Shown in pieces: positions 1-8,678 of a DNA stretch of 49,828 bases. Origin of the DNA: Nitrospirota bacterium (GTDB lineage Bacteria; Nitrospirota; Nitrospiria; JACQBW01); contig JACQBW010000015.1 of assembly GCA_016194305.1 (NCBI GenBank), forward strand, positions 1-49,828, in the 5' to 3' direction. Position 1 is the stretch's first letter. Each line of letters starts with the position of its first letter. The notes under the pieces were generated by a model that worked only from the letters and a program-made list of their open reading frames with translations, was not told the DNA's origin and did not search any database. Made by a program: the position numbers and the translations under genes.

Positions 1-939
1 CATCCCGTCTTTTCCGGCGAAATTCTTCCAATACCGTTTTGTCTTAATCTGCTTCTCGTCCCCTTCTTTGGTAAAAAGATGGAGCGTCACGGTGGACATC
101 TGGTCGTTCGCCATGTAGGCTTCAGACTTCTTTTTCATGATTTCTAATCCCGTTATTTTGTTCGAAGCGGCGAGTCCTGTGGTTAAGGGAGCTCCACCGG
201 CGGAAGAACTGGGAGACGGGAGAGCGGGAAGAGTGGGAGCGTCGGCTAAAGATTTTACTTGAAGGGTTTCTTCTTTCGCTGTATCTGACTCTTTTTCACT
301 CTTCACACTATTTTCATCAAGTTTGGACAGGAGAGCCTCTTTGCTTTTTGCCCTTAAAGAGGGCCGATTTAATGATTGCATCGGTTCGGATTTGTCCAAC
401 TCGACCGCCGGAGCGGATTTCTCGGATAACGGCATAGCTGCTTTTGGGGTTTTAACAGAAACCTGGGGTGACGGGACCGGAGCAACGAGATCGGTTTCCG
501 GTGCAGATTGATTCATCTTATCTTTACTTAACCTCACGGGAGCCTTTGTGGCTTCCTGTACAACAGCCGGTGCCAATTGAGAGAGTTGAACGGGTCTGTT
601 TTTTTCCAGATGGAAAATAGCGTAAAGTATCCCTCCAAACAGAAGGACGACAAGACCATAGGCCATTTCCCTGAATCCGAAAAAGGACAAACTCTTTTCG
701 AACCGGATTTTCTTTTTCTCTTCCTCTTTGACACGAGCCATCACTCGTCCAGAGAAACCGGCCGGAACATCGACTTTCCGAAGATTTTTAACCGCACCAA
801 TCACTTTTAAAAGGGTCTCCAGCTCCTCCCGGCATACGGTACAACTGGCAAGGTGTTGTCGAATCGCGGTTTTCTCGTCATCGGGAAAAACCGAATCCAG
901 ATAATATGACAATTTATCTTTGACTTCCTGGCAGTTCAT
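1..939 (-). CDS. Anti-sigma factor, zinc-finger plus LolA/RseB-like domain (partial)
   Basis: I translated this frame directly: it is open for 313 codons from the ATG at 939 to the window edge, so the C-terminus is missing. Residues about 27-34 carry an H-x3-C-x2-C zinc-finger anti-sigma motif (HLASCTVC), typical of proteins that hold an ECF sigma factor at the membrane. A single hydrophobic segment follows near residues 88-108, then a long Pro/Ala/Ser/Lys linker. The last 45 or so visible residues (starting KITGLEIMKKKSEAYM) resemble the start of the periplasmic outer-membrane-lipoprotein-sorting (LolA-like) fold. The ATG overlaps the sigma-factor stop (ATGA), indicating translational coupling and a cognate pair. 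The anti-sigma call is strong; the C-terminal domain call is from pattern only. Confidence 0.8.
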   Translation of the reverse strand, partial: MNCQEVKDKLSYYLDSVFPDDEKTAIRQHLASCTVCREELETLLKVIGAVKNLRKVDVPAGFSGRVMARVKEEEKKKIRFEKSLSFFGFREMAYGLVVLLFGGILYAIFHLEKNRPVQLSQLAPAVVQEATKAPVRLSKDKMNQSAPETDLVAPVPSPQVSVKTPKAAMPLSEKSAPAVELDKSEPMQSLNRPSLRAKSKEALLSKLDENSVKSEKESDTAKEETLQVKSLADAPTLPALPSPSSSAGGAPLTTGLAASNKITGLEIMKKKSEAYMANDQMSTVTLHLFTKEGDEKQIKTKRYWKNFAGKDGM

Positions 940-1565
940 CTCCCCTCTCCGCAATGTTTATTAATATAGGGGGTTAAACGTTTCTTTAACCCCATCCGTG
1001 CGCGGTGCAGACGCGATTTTACAGTGCCGATGGGAATGTCGAGAATCATCGAGATCTCCTCATAGGATCGCTCTTCGAAATCGTTTAACAATATGATGGC
1101 TCTCTCTTCCGGTTTCAACAGGTGAATCTCTTTCTGAACAATCCTCTGAATCTCTTTTTGATTTTGTTGCATCTCTGGGTCGGGACCTGGATTTTGAAAC
1201 TGCAGCACGGGTGGATGACTCGAATCATTTTCTACCGGATCAATCGGACGATTTCTTTGAATTGATAAAATAAGGCTTTTCTTCTTATTTTTTGCCCGGT
1301 TGACAGCGATTCGAAAGAGCCAGGTCGAGAATCTTGATTCACCTCTGAAATGGAAAATCGAACGGTAGGCGGCCAGAAAGACTTCCTGTGCGACGTCTTC
1401 GGCGTCGTGATAATTTCCCAGATACCTCAACAAGAAGTTAAAAACCGCTTTTTCATGATTTTTGATCAATTCTTCAAAACATTCGACCTGGCCGTCCTGA
1501 ATACTTTGAACCAATGGCCATTCCGGATCAGCATTTAGAGGTTTAGACAATTGATTGATCCACAA
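936..1565 (-). CDS. ECF-type RNA polymerase sigma factor (RpoE-like)
   Basis: A 209-residue sigma70-family protein of group IV. Region 2 is visible around residues 35-100 (YLGNYHDAEDVAQEVFLAAY followed by FSTWLFRIAVNRAKN). Region 4 near the C-terminus has a helix-turn-helix (RSYEEISMILDIPIGTVKSR). It would direct RNA polymerase to envelope or stress promoters when released by the anti-sigma factor that starts inside its own stop codon. The start used is TTG at 1565, with AGGGA a few bases upstream; a TTG five codons further in is an alternative. The central linker (about residues 105-135) is longer and more polar than in minimal ECF factors. The gene lies 86 bp downstream of the response regulator gene on the same strand. 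Confidence 0.92.
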   Translation of the reverse strand: MWINQLSKPLNADPEWPLVQSIQDGQVECFEELIKNHEKAVFNFLLRYLGNYHDAEDVAQEVFLAAYRSIFHFRGESRFSTWLFRIAVNRAKNKKKSLILSIQRNRPIDPVENDSSHPPVLQFQNPGPDPEMQQNQKEIQRIVQKEIHLLKPEERAIILLNDFEERSYEEISMILDIPIGTVKSRLHRARMGLKKRLTPYINKHCGEGR

Positions 1566-1651
1566 AGTTCCCTGCGTGAGAAATTGGGTTGTTAATTAAA
1601 GATTAATGATTTTCGAAAGGGTGGGACAAATCAATCCCGGAATCAATAGGC

Positions 1652-3040
1652 TTATTTCTCTGTTGACGCAATTTCATCAATGGAGATCCCCAGAATCTGG
1701 AGTTTATAGGCAAGCATTCGTCGGCTGATCCCGAGTGATTGGGCGGCGCGAGTTTGGACGTAGTGGTTTTTTTTCAGGGCTTTCAGAATCAGATTTTTTT
1801 CGAATTCCTTTACGGTGGATTCAAAATCAACCTCTCTGCCAGCAGAATCATCCGGACTGGAAGAGTTCCTGGAGGCGGAGCGGTAGCTCGCCGGAATATC
1901 TTCGACGGATATGGTGATTCCCGAAGAGAGAGTAAATATTCTGGAGATGACATTTTCCAATTCCCGGACATTTCCCGGCCAATCATATTGAATAAGAAGG
2001 CTGAGCGCTTCCGGGGTGAGTTCCTTCACGGGCTTATTTTCTTCGGTCGCTTTTTTTCTCAGAAAATGTTTAACCAGGAGGCCAATATCTTCTTTGCGCT
2101 CTCTCAATGAAGGGAGGTAGAGCGGAACGACATTGATCCGATAATAGAGGTCGCTTCGGAACGTCCCTTTTTTGACCGCCTCTTCCAGGTTCTTATTCGT
2201 TGCGGTAATCAGTCGGACATCTGATTTGATAGTTTGACTTCCTCCCACTCTCATAAATTCTCTCTCCTGGATTACGCGGAGAATTTTGGCCTGTGTGGTC
2301 AGACTCAGGTCGCCGATTTCATCGAGAAACAGTGTGCCCTCATGAGCCGCCTCAAACTGACCGATTCTTTTCCCCTGGGCGTCGGTAAATGCGCCCCGTT
2401 CATGACCGAAGAGTTCGCTCTCGATCAAAGTTTCAGGTATTGCCGCGCAGTTGATTGCGACAAAGGGTCTGTTCTTCCGGTTGCTGTTATAGTGAAGCGC
2501 CCGGGCTACAAGCTCTTTTCCGGTACCGCTCTCTCCTGTGATCAGCACAGTTGTTTTGGTATCTGCCAATAATTCAATCTTTTCATAAATTTCATTCATG
2601 ACCTGGCTGATTCCGACCAGATGCTCGAAGTTATACAGGGTGTCAATTTCCTGGTGAAGCCGCAGGACCTCTTTTTCCAATGAGGTTTTAGAGAGGACAT
2701 TTCCAATGACCAATACGAGTTCCTCCGGATCGAAGGGTTTGGTCAGATAATCGGTGGCTCCCGCCTTCATCGCTTCGACGGCAGATTTGACCATAGCGGT
2801 TCCGGTCAGCATAATGACGGGGAGGAGGGGTTTCAACAGCCGGATGCTCTTTAACACTTCAATGCCGTTCATCTGGGGCATGGAGAGATCGAGAAGAACC
2901 AGATCGATCTCTTCTTGAGTGAGTAGTTTTAATCCTTCTTCTCCACCCGGGGCCATCTGAAGCCCGAATCGATCCTTCAAAGTAACTCTGAGCGATTCCC
3001 TGATGGTGGCTTCGTCATCGATAATGAGTAGCGTTCGCAA
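1652..3040 (-). CDS. Sigma54-dependent response regulator (NtrC family)
   Basis: A 462-residue three-domain regulator. The N-terminal receiver has the acidic pair near residues 8-9, the likely phosphoacceptor Asp51 (LVLLDLSMPQ) and Lys101. The central AAA+ domain has Walker A GESGTGKE at 169-176, Walker B TLFLDE at 236-241 and a sigma54-contact loop reading GAFTDA at 216-221, where the textbook form is GAFTGA. A Fis-type helix-turn-helix closes the protein (TRAAQSLGISRRMLAYKLQI). It should activate sigma54 promoters once phosphorylated. No partner histidine kinase is next to it in this window. The start is TTG at 3040, chosen because GAAGGAGAA lies 9 bases upstream and the receiver begins immediately. 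Confidence 0.95.
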   Translation of the reverse strand: MRTLLIIDDEATIRESLRVTLKDRFGLQMAPGGEEGLKLLTQEEIDLVLLDLSMPQMNGIEVLKSIRLLKPLLPVIMLTGTAMVKSAVEAMKAGATDYLTKPFDPEELVLVIGNVLSKTSLEKEVLRLHQEIDTLYNFEHLVGISQVMNEIYEKIELLADTKTTVLITGESGTGKELVARALHYNSNRKNRPFVAINCAAIPETLIESELFGHERGAFTDAQGKRIGQFEAAHEGTLFLDEIGDLSLTTQAKILRVIQEREFMRVGGSQTIKSDVRLITATNKNLEEAVKKGTFRSDLYYRINVVPLYLPSLRERKEDIGLLVKHFLRKKATEENKPVKELTPEALSLLIQYDWPGNVRELENVISRIFTLSSGITISVEDIPASYRSASRNSSSPDDSAGREVDFESTVKEFEKNLILKALKKNHYVQTRAAQSLGISRRMLAYKLQILGISIDEIASTEK

Positions 3041-3081
3041 TATTTAAATTCTCCTTCGTTCTGAAATCAATTCATTCTTGT

Positions 3082-5745
3082 CTATCGTGCCAGCTGATGT
3101 AAGGTTTCTTCCAGTTGATGGATAGATTCTCCGTATTTAGTCCAGTTGCCTTCTTTGAGATAAGTTTGGGCTCTTTGATATTGCTCAAGAGCTGTTTTGG
3201 CCAGGGAGAGTGTCGCTCCTTTAGGACTGGTTTCCAGAGTCGCAGAGGGAAGATCAGTGAGCTTCTTTCCACCAAAAAGACTCTGTAAGGCGGTTTCCAG
3301 ATTCTCCTCCATGACCAGCTTGTTTCCGTATGCAACGATGACCCTTCTTAGTTCTGGAAGAGAGCCTGCTTCCGCTGCCAGATAAAGCGGTTCGATATAC
3401 AAGAGCGAGTCTTCGATAGGTATGACCAGGAGGCTTCCCCGGATAACCTGGGATCCCCGCTGATTCCAGAGTGACAATTGCTGTGAAATAAATGCATCCT
3501 GATCGATTCGGGCTTCAACCTGTCTCGGGCCATAAACCAGCTTCTGCTTTGGAAAGGTATACATCACGAGTTTTCCATAATGAGGCTCGTCGGATCTTGC
3601 GGCGATCCAGGCAATCATATTATCCCTCTTGGACGGAGTGAATGAATTCAGGAGCACAAACTCCTCTTTATTTTCATTCGGGAGTTTCATGATTGTGTAA
3701 TAGGGTTCCATGGATTTATCACCCTTCCGGGGAATATTGAAGAGGTCTTCTTTGTTATAAAAAGTCTGAGAATCTTTCATATGGTAGGTGGAATAGAGGT
3801 ACGTCTGAAGATTAAACATGTCCACCGGATACCGGATATGACTCCGTAAATCGGAAGGCATATCAGACAGCGGCAGAAATAGCCCGGGGTAGATCTTTGC
3901 GTAAGATTGAATGATCGGATCGTCCGGATCGGAAATGAAAAGGCGAATCGTTCCATCATAGGCATCGACAGCGACTTTTAAAGAATTGCGAATATAGTTG
4001 CCAAAACCTGAAACGGGCTGGGAGTAGGGGACCATGGAAGAGGTGGTGTACCCGTCCAACATCCAGATCAGCCGGCCTTGATCAGAAATAACCATATAAG
4101 CATCCTGGTCCAGCAATATAAAGGGGATCAGTTTGGAAACTCTCTCCTGGATATTCCGGAAAAAGATAATTCGGGAGTCGGAGGTCAGGTCATTGGACAG
4201 AATAATCTTTAAGCTTCCGAAATAGGCCGAGAAAATTAATTTCTTTCCGAATGTTTCCAGCGGGACTCCGCCCGTTCCTTGATAAGTCGTGTAAATGTTT
4301 GAATCTCCGGAAGGATAATCAAACTCCTTGGCTTTGGTTCGTACGAAGATATATTCATTGGGAATCTCGCCGTAATAAATTTCGGGCCGGGTAATTTTCA
4401 AAGAAAGGCTGGAAGAAGGAGGGATATCCTTGATAAAAAATTCGGGTAAACCTTCTTTAGAGATCCGGTTGACCGGACCCAGTGAGACTCCGTAACCATG
4501 GGTAAAAGTCAAATGTTCATTAATCCAGTTTCGAATGGGGAGATTCTTGTAGGTGAGTTCACGCGGGGAAAGGGTGACCTGGCGATATTCTCCGTTGATC
4601 CAGTATCGGTCGTTATCGACATCAAGAAAATCATAGTAAGGCCGGATCTGCTGTAACTGGCGGTAGGTTACTGCAAGGGGAGCGTGATCCCAGAGCCGTA
4701 CATTTTTTAGAGTGGACTCATTACGATTCAAAACAGGGGCCGATAAATTCTCCTCAACAGGAAAGTCTCTGACCTCGATCTTGTTCAGGTTATAGGCAAA
4801 ACGGGTGCTCTCGATATTATTTTCAATATAGGGTTTTTCGAGCATAAACTCATTGGGTGCGACTTTGAATCGCTGAACGAACTCCGGATAAAGATTTTCC
4901 CCGACAAAGTGAACGAGGACCATGATGCCGATTATGAATACCGGGAGCGTGTATCCTTTCCTGAAACTGCTCACAATCATCAGGAGGCTGGCCAGGACGG
5001 CAAGAGAGATCAAGAACTTTAAAACGGGCAGCAAGGCGTGTACGTCTGAATAGACTGCCCCAAATATCATGCCTCTTTTTGAATAGAGGAGGTTATAGAT
5101 ATCAATTTGATAGCCCCAGGCCATGACCAGGAAAAACAGAGCTCCCAGAAGAGAAAGATGTTGAACCGGTTGCTGGTCAATTGAGAAACCTTGCGGGTTA
5201 ATTCGTATCCCTTCTTTAAAAATATAAAAGAGGAGGACAAAAATGAGGGTAATGACCAGAGTCCCGAAAAGCCAGTGCTGCAGGAAGATTAGAAATGGAA
5301 GCTTAAAAACATAAAAGCCATAATCCATTCCCAGAAGCGGATCTGTTTTGCCAAATGCCGTGGGATGAGTAAAGAGAAGAAATCCCTTCCATTCTCCAGA
5401 CCCCTGCATCCCGGCTAAAAATGCTCCAATGCCAGAAACCAGCAAGATGACGCGGTGAAAAAAGTTTTTCAAAACATGATACAAAGGAACATTGAGTTGT
5501 TGTTGCCACATGCCCAAGGTCCGGTTGGTTTTGAATCGGTAGACCCACAGGAGATTAACGTAGGTCATTAGAAAAAAAAGAACCGCAAGTCCTGTGCCCA
5601 GCTTTAATTCGGTCAGAATGGTTGTTGAAAAGACCTGTTCAAAATGGATTTCCGAATACCAGAGAGAATCGACGTAGAGGGAAATCAGATCTCCGGAGAA
5701 GAAAAGGAGGAGAATCAGCAGACCGACAGCCATGATATTTTTCAT
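3082..5745 (-). CDS. UPF0182 family integral membrane protein
   Basis: An 887-residue protein matching the UPF0182/COG1615 layout: an N-terminal set of about seven membrane helices in the first 290 residues, then a large extracytoplasmic domain of roughly 600 residues with the family-typical stretch around NRNESTLKNVRLWDHAPL and the YTTYQGTGGVPLETFGKKL segment. The C-terminus is a short helical region (residues 840-887). Function is not established for the family. It starts 16 bp after the PP2C stop with AGGGGTG as ribosome site, so it is probably cotranscribed with the phosphatase and the response regulator downstream. Length is normal for the family and I see no interruption. Confidence 0.9.
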   Translation of the reverse strand: MKNIMAVGLLILLLFFSGDLISLYVDSLWYSEIHFEQVFSTTILTELKLGTGLAVLFFLMTYVNLLWVYRFKTNRTLGMWQQQLNVPLYHVLKNFFHRVILLVSGIGAFLAGMQGSGEWKGFLLFTHPTAFGKTDPLLGMDYGFYVFKLPFLIFLQHWLFGTLVITLIFVLLFYIFKEGIRINPQGFSIDQQPVQHLSLLGALFFLVMAWGYQIDIYNLLYSKRGMIFGAVYSDVHALLPVLKFLISLAVLASLLMIVSSFRKGYTLPVFIIGIMVLVHFVGENLYPEFVQRFKVAPNEFMLEKPYIENNIESTRFAYNLNKIEVRDFPVEENLSAPVLNRNESTLKNVRLWDHAPLAVTYRQLQQIRPYYDFLDVDNDRYWINGEYRQVTLSPRELTYKNLPIRNWINEHLTFTHGYGVSLGPVNRISKEGLPEFFIKDIPPSSSLSLKITRPEIYYGEIPNEYIFVRTKAKEFDYPSGDSNIYTTYQGTGGVPLETFGKKLIFSAYFGSLKIILSNDLTSDSRIIFFRNIQERVSKLIPFILLDQDAYMVISDQGRLIWMLDGYTTSSMVPYSQPVSGFGNYIRNSLKVAVDAYDGTIRLFISDPDDPIIQSYAKIYPGLFLPLSDMPSDLRSHIRYPVDMFNLQTYLYSTYHMKDSQTFYNKEDLFNIPRKGDKSMEPYYTIMKLPNENKEEFVLLNSFTPSKRDNMIAWIAARSDEPHYGKLVMYTFPKQKLVYGPRQVEARIDQDAFISQQLSLWNQRGSQVIRGSLLVIPIEDSLLYIEPLYLAAEAGSLPELRRVIVAYGNKLVMEENLETALQSLFGGKKLTDLPSATLETSPKGATLSLAKTALEQYQRAQTYLKEGNWTKYGESIHQLEETLHQLAR

Positions 5746-5761
5746 TCACACCCCTGAACTG

Positions 5762-6496
5762 TTAGATGACCTCAATCAGCATGGCGGTTACATTATCGGA
5801 ACCGCCTGAATCGTTGGCCTGTTGAATCAGTCGTTTATTTTTTGATTCAAGATCTTCCGGGCCGTTCAAGATTTCTTCTATTTTATCTTTGGTAAGCATA
5901 TTGGAAAGGCCGTCGGTACAAAGAAGCAAAACATCACCTTGAAGAAGCGGGAGATTGAGGAAATCCACTTCGACCTGCTCCTGTGGGCCGACCGCTCTGC
6001 TGAGAACGTGACGGAGGGGATGATGTTCAATTTCGCTCTCTTGCAATAATCCCTTGGCCAGGTAGTCGTTGACTAACGTGTGATCTGATGTCACCTGCCT
6101 TAAATTGTTTTTTCTGAAGAGATAGGCTCTGCTGTCACCCACGTAGGCGATTGATGCATGATCCGCATGGATCCAGGTGGCGACGACCGTAGTTCCCATT
6201 CCGGACTGTCCAGGGTTCTTCTTTCCTTCCGAAAAAATTTTAAAATTTGCCTTTTGAATGGATTCGTTTAAATAGTGGGAAATCTGTTCAAATTGTACTT
6301 CCTGGAGTTGTTTTCTTTCACGAAGAACCTGATAAATGGTTTCTACAGCCAGTTTGCTGGCAATATCCCCTGCTTTATGGCCACCCATTCCATCGGCCAC
6401 AATATACAGGGAGGTATCGGGAAATGCCCCCCAGGAATCTTCGTTCCCTTTTCTGACTTTTCCTATATCGCTTAGCGCGGAGACTTTGATCGGCAT
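5762..6496 (-). CDS. PP2C-type serine/threonine protein phosphatase
   Basis: The frame is open upstream to 6577, but the protein family starts at MPIKVSALSDIGKVRKGNED, so I place the start at 6496 (AAGGGA just upstream), giving 244 residues. Metal-binding acidic residues of the PPM fold are all visible: GNED (about 17-20), VADGMGGH (about 33-40), VGDSRAYL, CTDGLSNM and the C-terminal GGSDNVTAML. It dephosphorylates Ser/Thr phosphoproteins with Mn2+ or Mg2+, usually opposite a Hanks-type kinase; no kinase gene lies in this window. It is divergent from ispE with about 130 bp between start codons, and heads a minus-strand run with the UPF0182 gene. Confidence 0.93.
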   Translation of the reverse strand: MPIKVSALSDIGKVRKGNEDSWGAFPDTSLYIVADGMGGHKAGDIASKLAVETIYQVLRERKQLQEVQFEQISHYLNESIQKANFKIFSEGKKNPGQSGMGTTVVATWIHADHASIAYVGDSRAYLFRKNNLRQVTSDHTLVNDYLAKGLLQESEIEHHPLRHVLSRAVGPQEQVEVDFLNLPLLQGDVLLLCTDGLSNMLTKDKIEEILNGPEDLESKNKRLIQQANDSGGSDNVTAMLIEVI

Positions 6497-6628
6497 CGTT
6501 CCCTTGATTGAGATGAAATATTTTATAGAAGTCATCCTGTAATGTCTAGGCCAAACTCGGCTGAGCATGGCTACCAATTCCTTTTTCCATTCCCTTTAAA
6601 TTCCGAAAACGGTAATATACCGGCTAGC

Positions 6629-7495
6629 ATGACAAAAAGATCTTATGCCAAAATCAATTTAATATTAAAAATCCTTGATCGAAGAAAAGATGGCTACCAC
6701 ACTCTTTTTTCACTTTTTCAACGAATCGATTTATGGGACGAGTTATCGTTTGAGCCAGAAGGTGATCGAATCGTGCTTGAATCAGCTTGTGCCCTTCTTC
6801 CTCTGGATCGAACTAATCTCATTTTCCAAGCAGTTGAACTCCTGTGTAATAAATCAAATAAAAACAGAGGCTTGAGGGTAAAGATTCAGAAGAACATCCC
6901 TATGGGAGCCGGGCTGGGAGGGGGAAGCAGCAATGCAGCGACGACCCTCCTTGAAATGAATAAGGAGTGGAAATTGGGGTACACGACCGAAGATCTTGCG
7001 AAAATGGGAGAGTCCCTCGGCAGCGATATTCCTTTCTTCTGTCATCAGGTTTCAACGGCCTGGGTCCGTGGACGGGGTGAAAAGGTTCAACCCGCTTCTT
7101 TCAGTCCGAATCTCTGGATTCTGCTGATCTTTCCTGGTTTTGCAATTGGGACGCGCGAGGCTTATTCCCTATGGGATCAGGCCCATTCAGAGCAGAAAAA
7201 TAAATTGACAATAAATGGCAATAATAATACAATCTCAAGTTTTCAAACCTTGAATGACCGATCTTACTGGAACCACCTTGAAAACGATTTTGAATCGGTT
7301 TTGTTCGACCGATTCCCCGTTTTTAAAGTGATCAAAGAATGTTTATTTGAACAGGGTGCCGATAAAGTCTTGATGAGCGGCAGCGGGTCCACGCTTTACG
7401 GCGTTTATCAAAGCGAAAAAAAAGCCAAAGCGGCCGAGGAATCCCTGAAAAAAGCGTTTCCCGATCATTTTGTTCAGCTCGTCCGTACGATTTAG
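6629..7495 (+). CDS. ispE: 4-diphosphocytidyl-2-C-methyl-D-erythritol kinase
   Basis: GHMP-family kinase of the non-mevalonate (MEP) isoprenoid pathway, phosphorylating CDP-methylerythritol at the 2-hydroxyl with ATP. The N-terminal SYAKINLILKILDRRKDGYH block with the catalytic Lys, and the glycine-rich ATP loop MGAGLGGGSSNAA, are diagnostic. The C-terminal MSGSGSTLYGVY motif is present. The frame is open from 6542, but the family begins at MTKRSYAKIN, so I start at 6629; no strong Shine-Dalgarno is seen before that ATG. The length of 288 residues is normal. It leads into tRNA-Gln and prs, a common bacterial arrangement. Confidence 0.95.
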   Translation: MTKRSYAKINLILKILDRRKDGYHTLFSLFQRIDLWDELSFEPEGDRIVLESACALLPLDRTNLIFQAVELLCNKSNKNRGLRVKIQKNIPMGAGLGGGSSNAATTLLEMNKEWKLGYTTEDLAKMGESLGSDIPFFCHQVSTAWVRGRGEKVQPASFSPNLWILLIFPGFAIGTREAYSLWDQAHSEQKNKLTINGNNNTISSFQTLNDRSYWNHLENDFESVLFDRFPVFKVIKECLFEQGADKVLMSGSGSTLYGVYQSEKKAKAAEESLKKAFPDHFVQLVRTI

Positions 7496-7543
7496 CGCAT
7501 TGCAGAACCGCATTCAGGACGAGGCGAATAAAAAAAATTAAAT

Positions 7544-7615
7544 TGGGGCGTCGACAAGCGGTAAGTCACGAGATTTTGGATCTCGCATGCCCAGGTTCGA
7601 ATCCTGGCGCCCCAG
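7544..7615 (+). tRNA. tRNA-Gln (anticodon TTG)
   Basis: A complete cloverleaf can be drawn. The acceptor TGGGGCG (7544-7550) pairs with CGCCCCA (7608-7614), with G7615 as discriminator. The anticodon stem CGAGA/TCTCG encloses the 7-base loop TTTTGGA, with TTG at 7576-7578. The T arm CCAGG-TTCGAAT-CCTGG is perfect. CCA is not encoded (CTA follows), so the CCA end must be added by nucleotidyltransferase. It lies between ispE and prs, where several bacterial lineages carry tRNA-Gln. Confidence 0.97.
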
Positions 7616-7678
7616 CTACATTGTTTGAGTCTGTTTAAATAGCCTTTCAACCGGATTTAAAGGATATTAAGTCGCCCT

Positions 7679-8614
7679 ATGGAAATGAAAGTTTTTACCG
7701 GTAACGCAAATATTCCGCTGGTGAAGGAAATTTGTGAATATCTTTCGATCTCTCTTGGAAAGGCGAAAGTATCCCAGTTTAGCGATGGCGAGGTTCAGGT
7801 TCGACTTGACGAAAATGTCAGGGGAATGGATATTTTCGTCATTCAGTCCACTTCGGATCCCGCGGACCGCCATCTGATGGAAATGTTAATTATGATCGAC
7901 GCGTTGAAGAGGGCGTCGGCAGGACGAATCACCGCGGTGATTCCCTATTTTGGTTATGCGCGCCAGGACCGTAAGGATCAGCCGCGAGTGCCGATTACGG
8001 CAAAGTTGATTTCGGACCTGATCGCTACGGCGGGTGCAAACCGGGTATTGACTATGGATCTTCATGCGGGACAGATCCAGGGTTTTTTTAATATCCCGGT
8101 GGATAACCTTTATGCGACGCCGGTGTTACTGGACTATTTCAAAACGGAAGGGATGAAAGACATCGTGGTTGTTTCTCCTGACGCTGGCGGAGTTGAAAGG
8201 GCCAGAGCCTATGCAAAAAGATTGCAGGCTGGGCTGGGGATCATCGACAAAAGGCGGGAAGGCCCAAACCATGCGACCGTAATGAACTTGATCGGAGATG
8301 TGAGAAATAAGGACGTTTTGATGGTAGACGATATGATTGATACCGCTGGAACCATTGCGGAAGGAGCAAAAGCAGTTCGGGAGGCCGGGGCCAAGAGAAT
8401 TATTGCGGGATGTACCCACGGCGTATTATCAGGTCCGGCCATCAAAAGATTGATCGAGTCTCCCATCGACCAGATTGTCGTCACGAACACCATTCGACTC
8501 AACCACAAAAACGAGGAATGTAAGAAAATAAAGGTCCTTTCGGTAGCCCCGTTGCTTGGCGAAGCAATAAAAAGAATTCATATTGAAGAATCAGTCAGTT
8601 CACTATTTGTTTAG
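7679..8614 (+). CDS. prs: Ribose-phosphate pyrophosphokinase
   Basis: A 311-residue PRPP synthetase transferring pyrophosphate from ATP to ribose 5-phosphate, feeding nucleotide, His and Trp synthesis. The catalytic flexible-loop region (YFGYARQDRKDQPRVPITAK), the HAGQIQGFF segment and the PRPP-binding loop VDDMIDTAGT are intact, consistent with the class I allosteric enzyme. Two ATGs are possible, at 7679 and 7685 (MKVFTGNAN, closer to typical family starts); the difference is two residues. It sits directly upstream of rplY and pth, the usual neighbours. Confidence 0.97.
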   Translation: MEMKVFTGNANIPLVKEICEYLSISLGKAKVSQFSDGEVQVRLDENVRGMDIFVIQSTSDPADRHLMEMLIMIDALKRASAGRITAVIPYFGYARQDRKDQPRVPITAKLISDLIATAGANRVLTMDLHAGQIQGFFNIPVDNLYATPVLLDYFKTEGMKDIVVVSPDAGGVERARAYAKRLQAGLGIIDKRREGPNHATVMNLIGDVRNKDVLMVDDMIDTAGTIAEGAKAVREAGAKRIIAGCTHGVLSGPAIKRLIESPIDQIVVTNTIRLNHKNEECKKIKVLSVAPLLGEAIKRIHIEESVSSLFV

Positions 8615-8678
8615 GCCAAGGAGAGCCTCAAGGATCAGGTTTTTTAGGAAAATGTTGTATTTATAGAAAGGGAGAATC

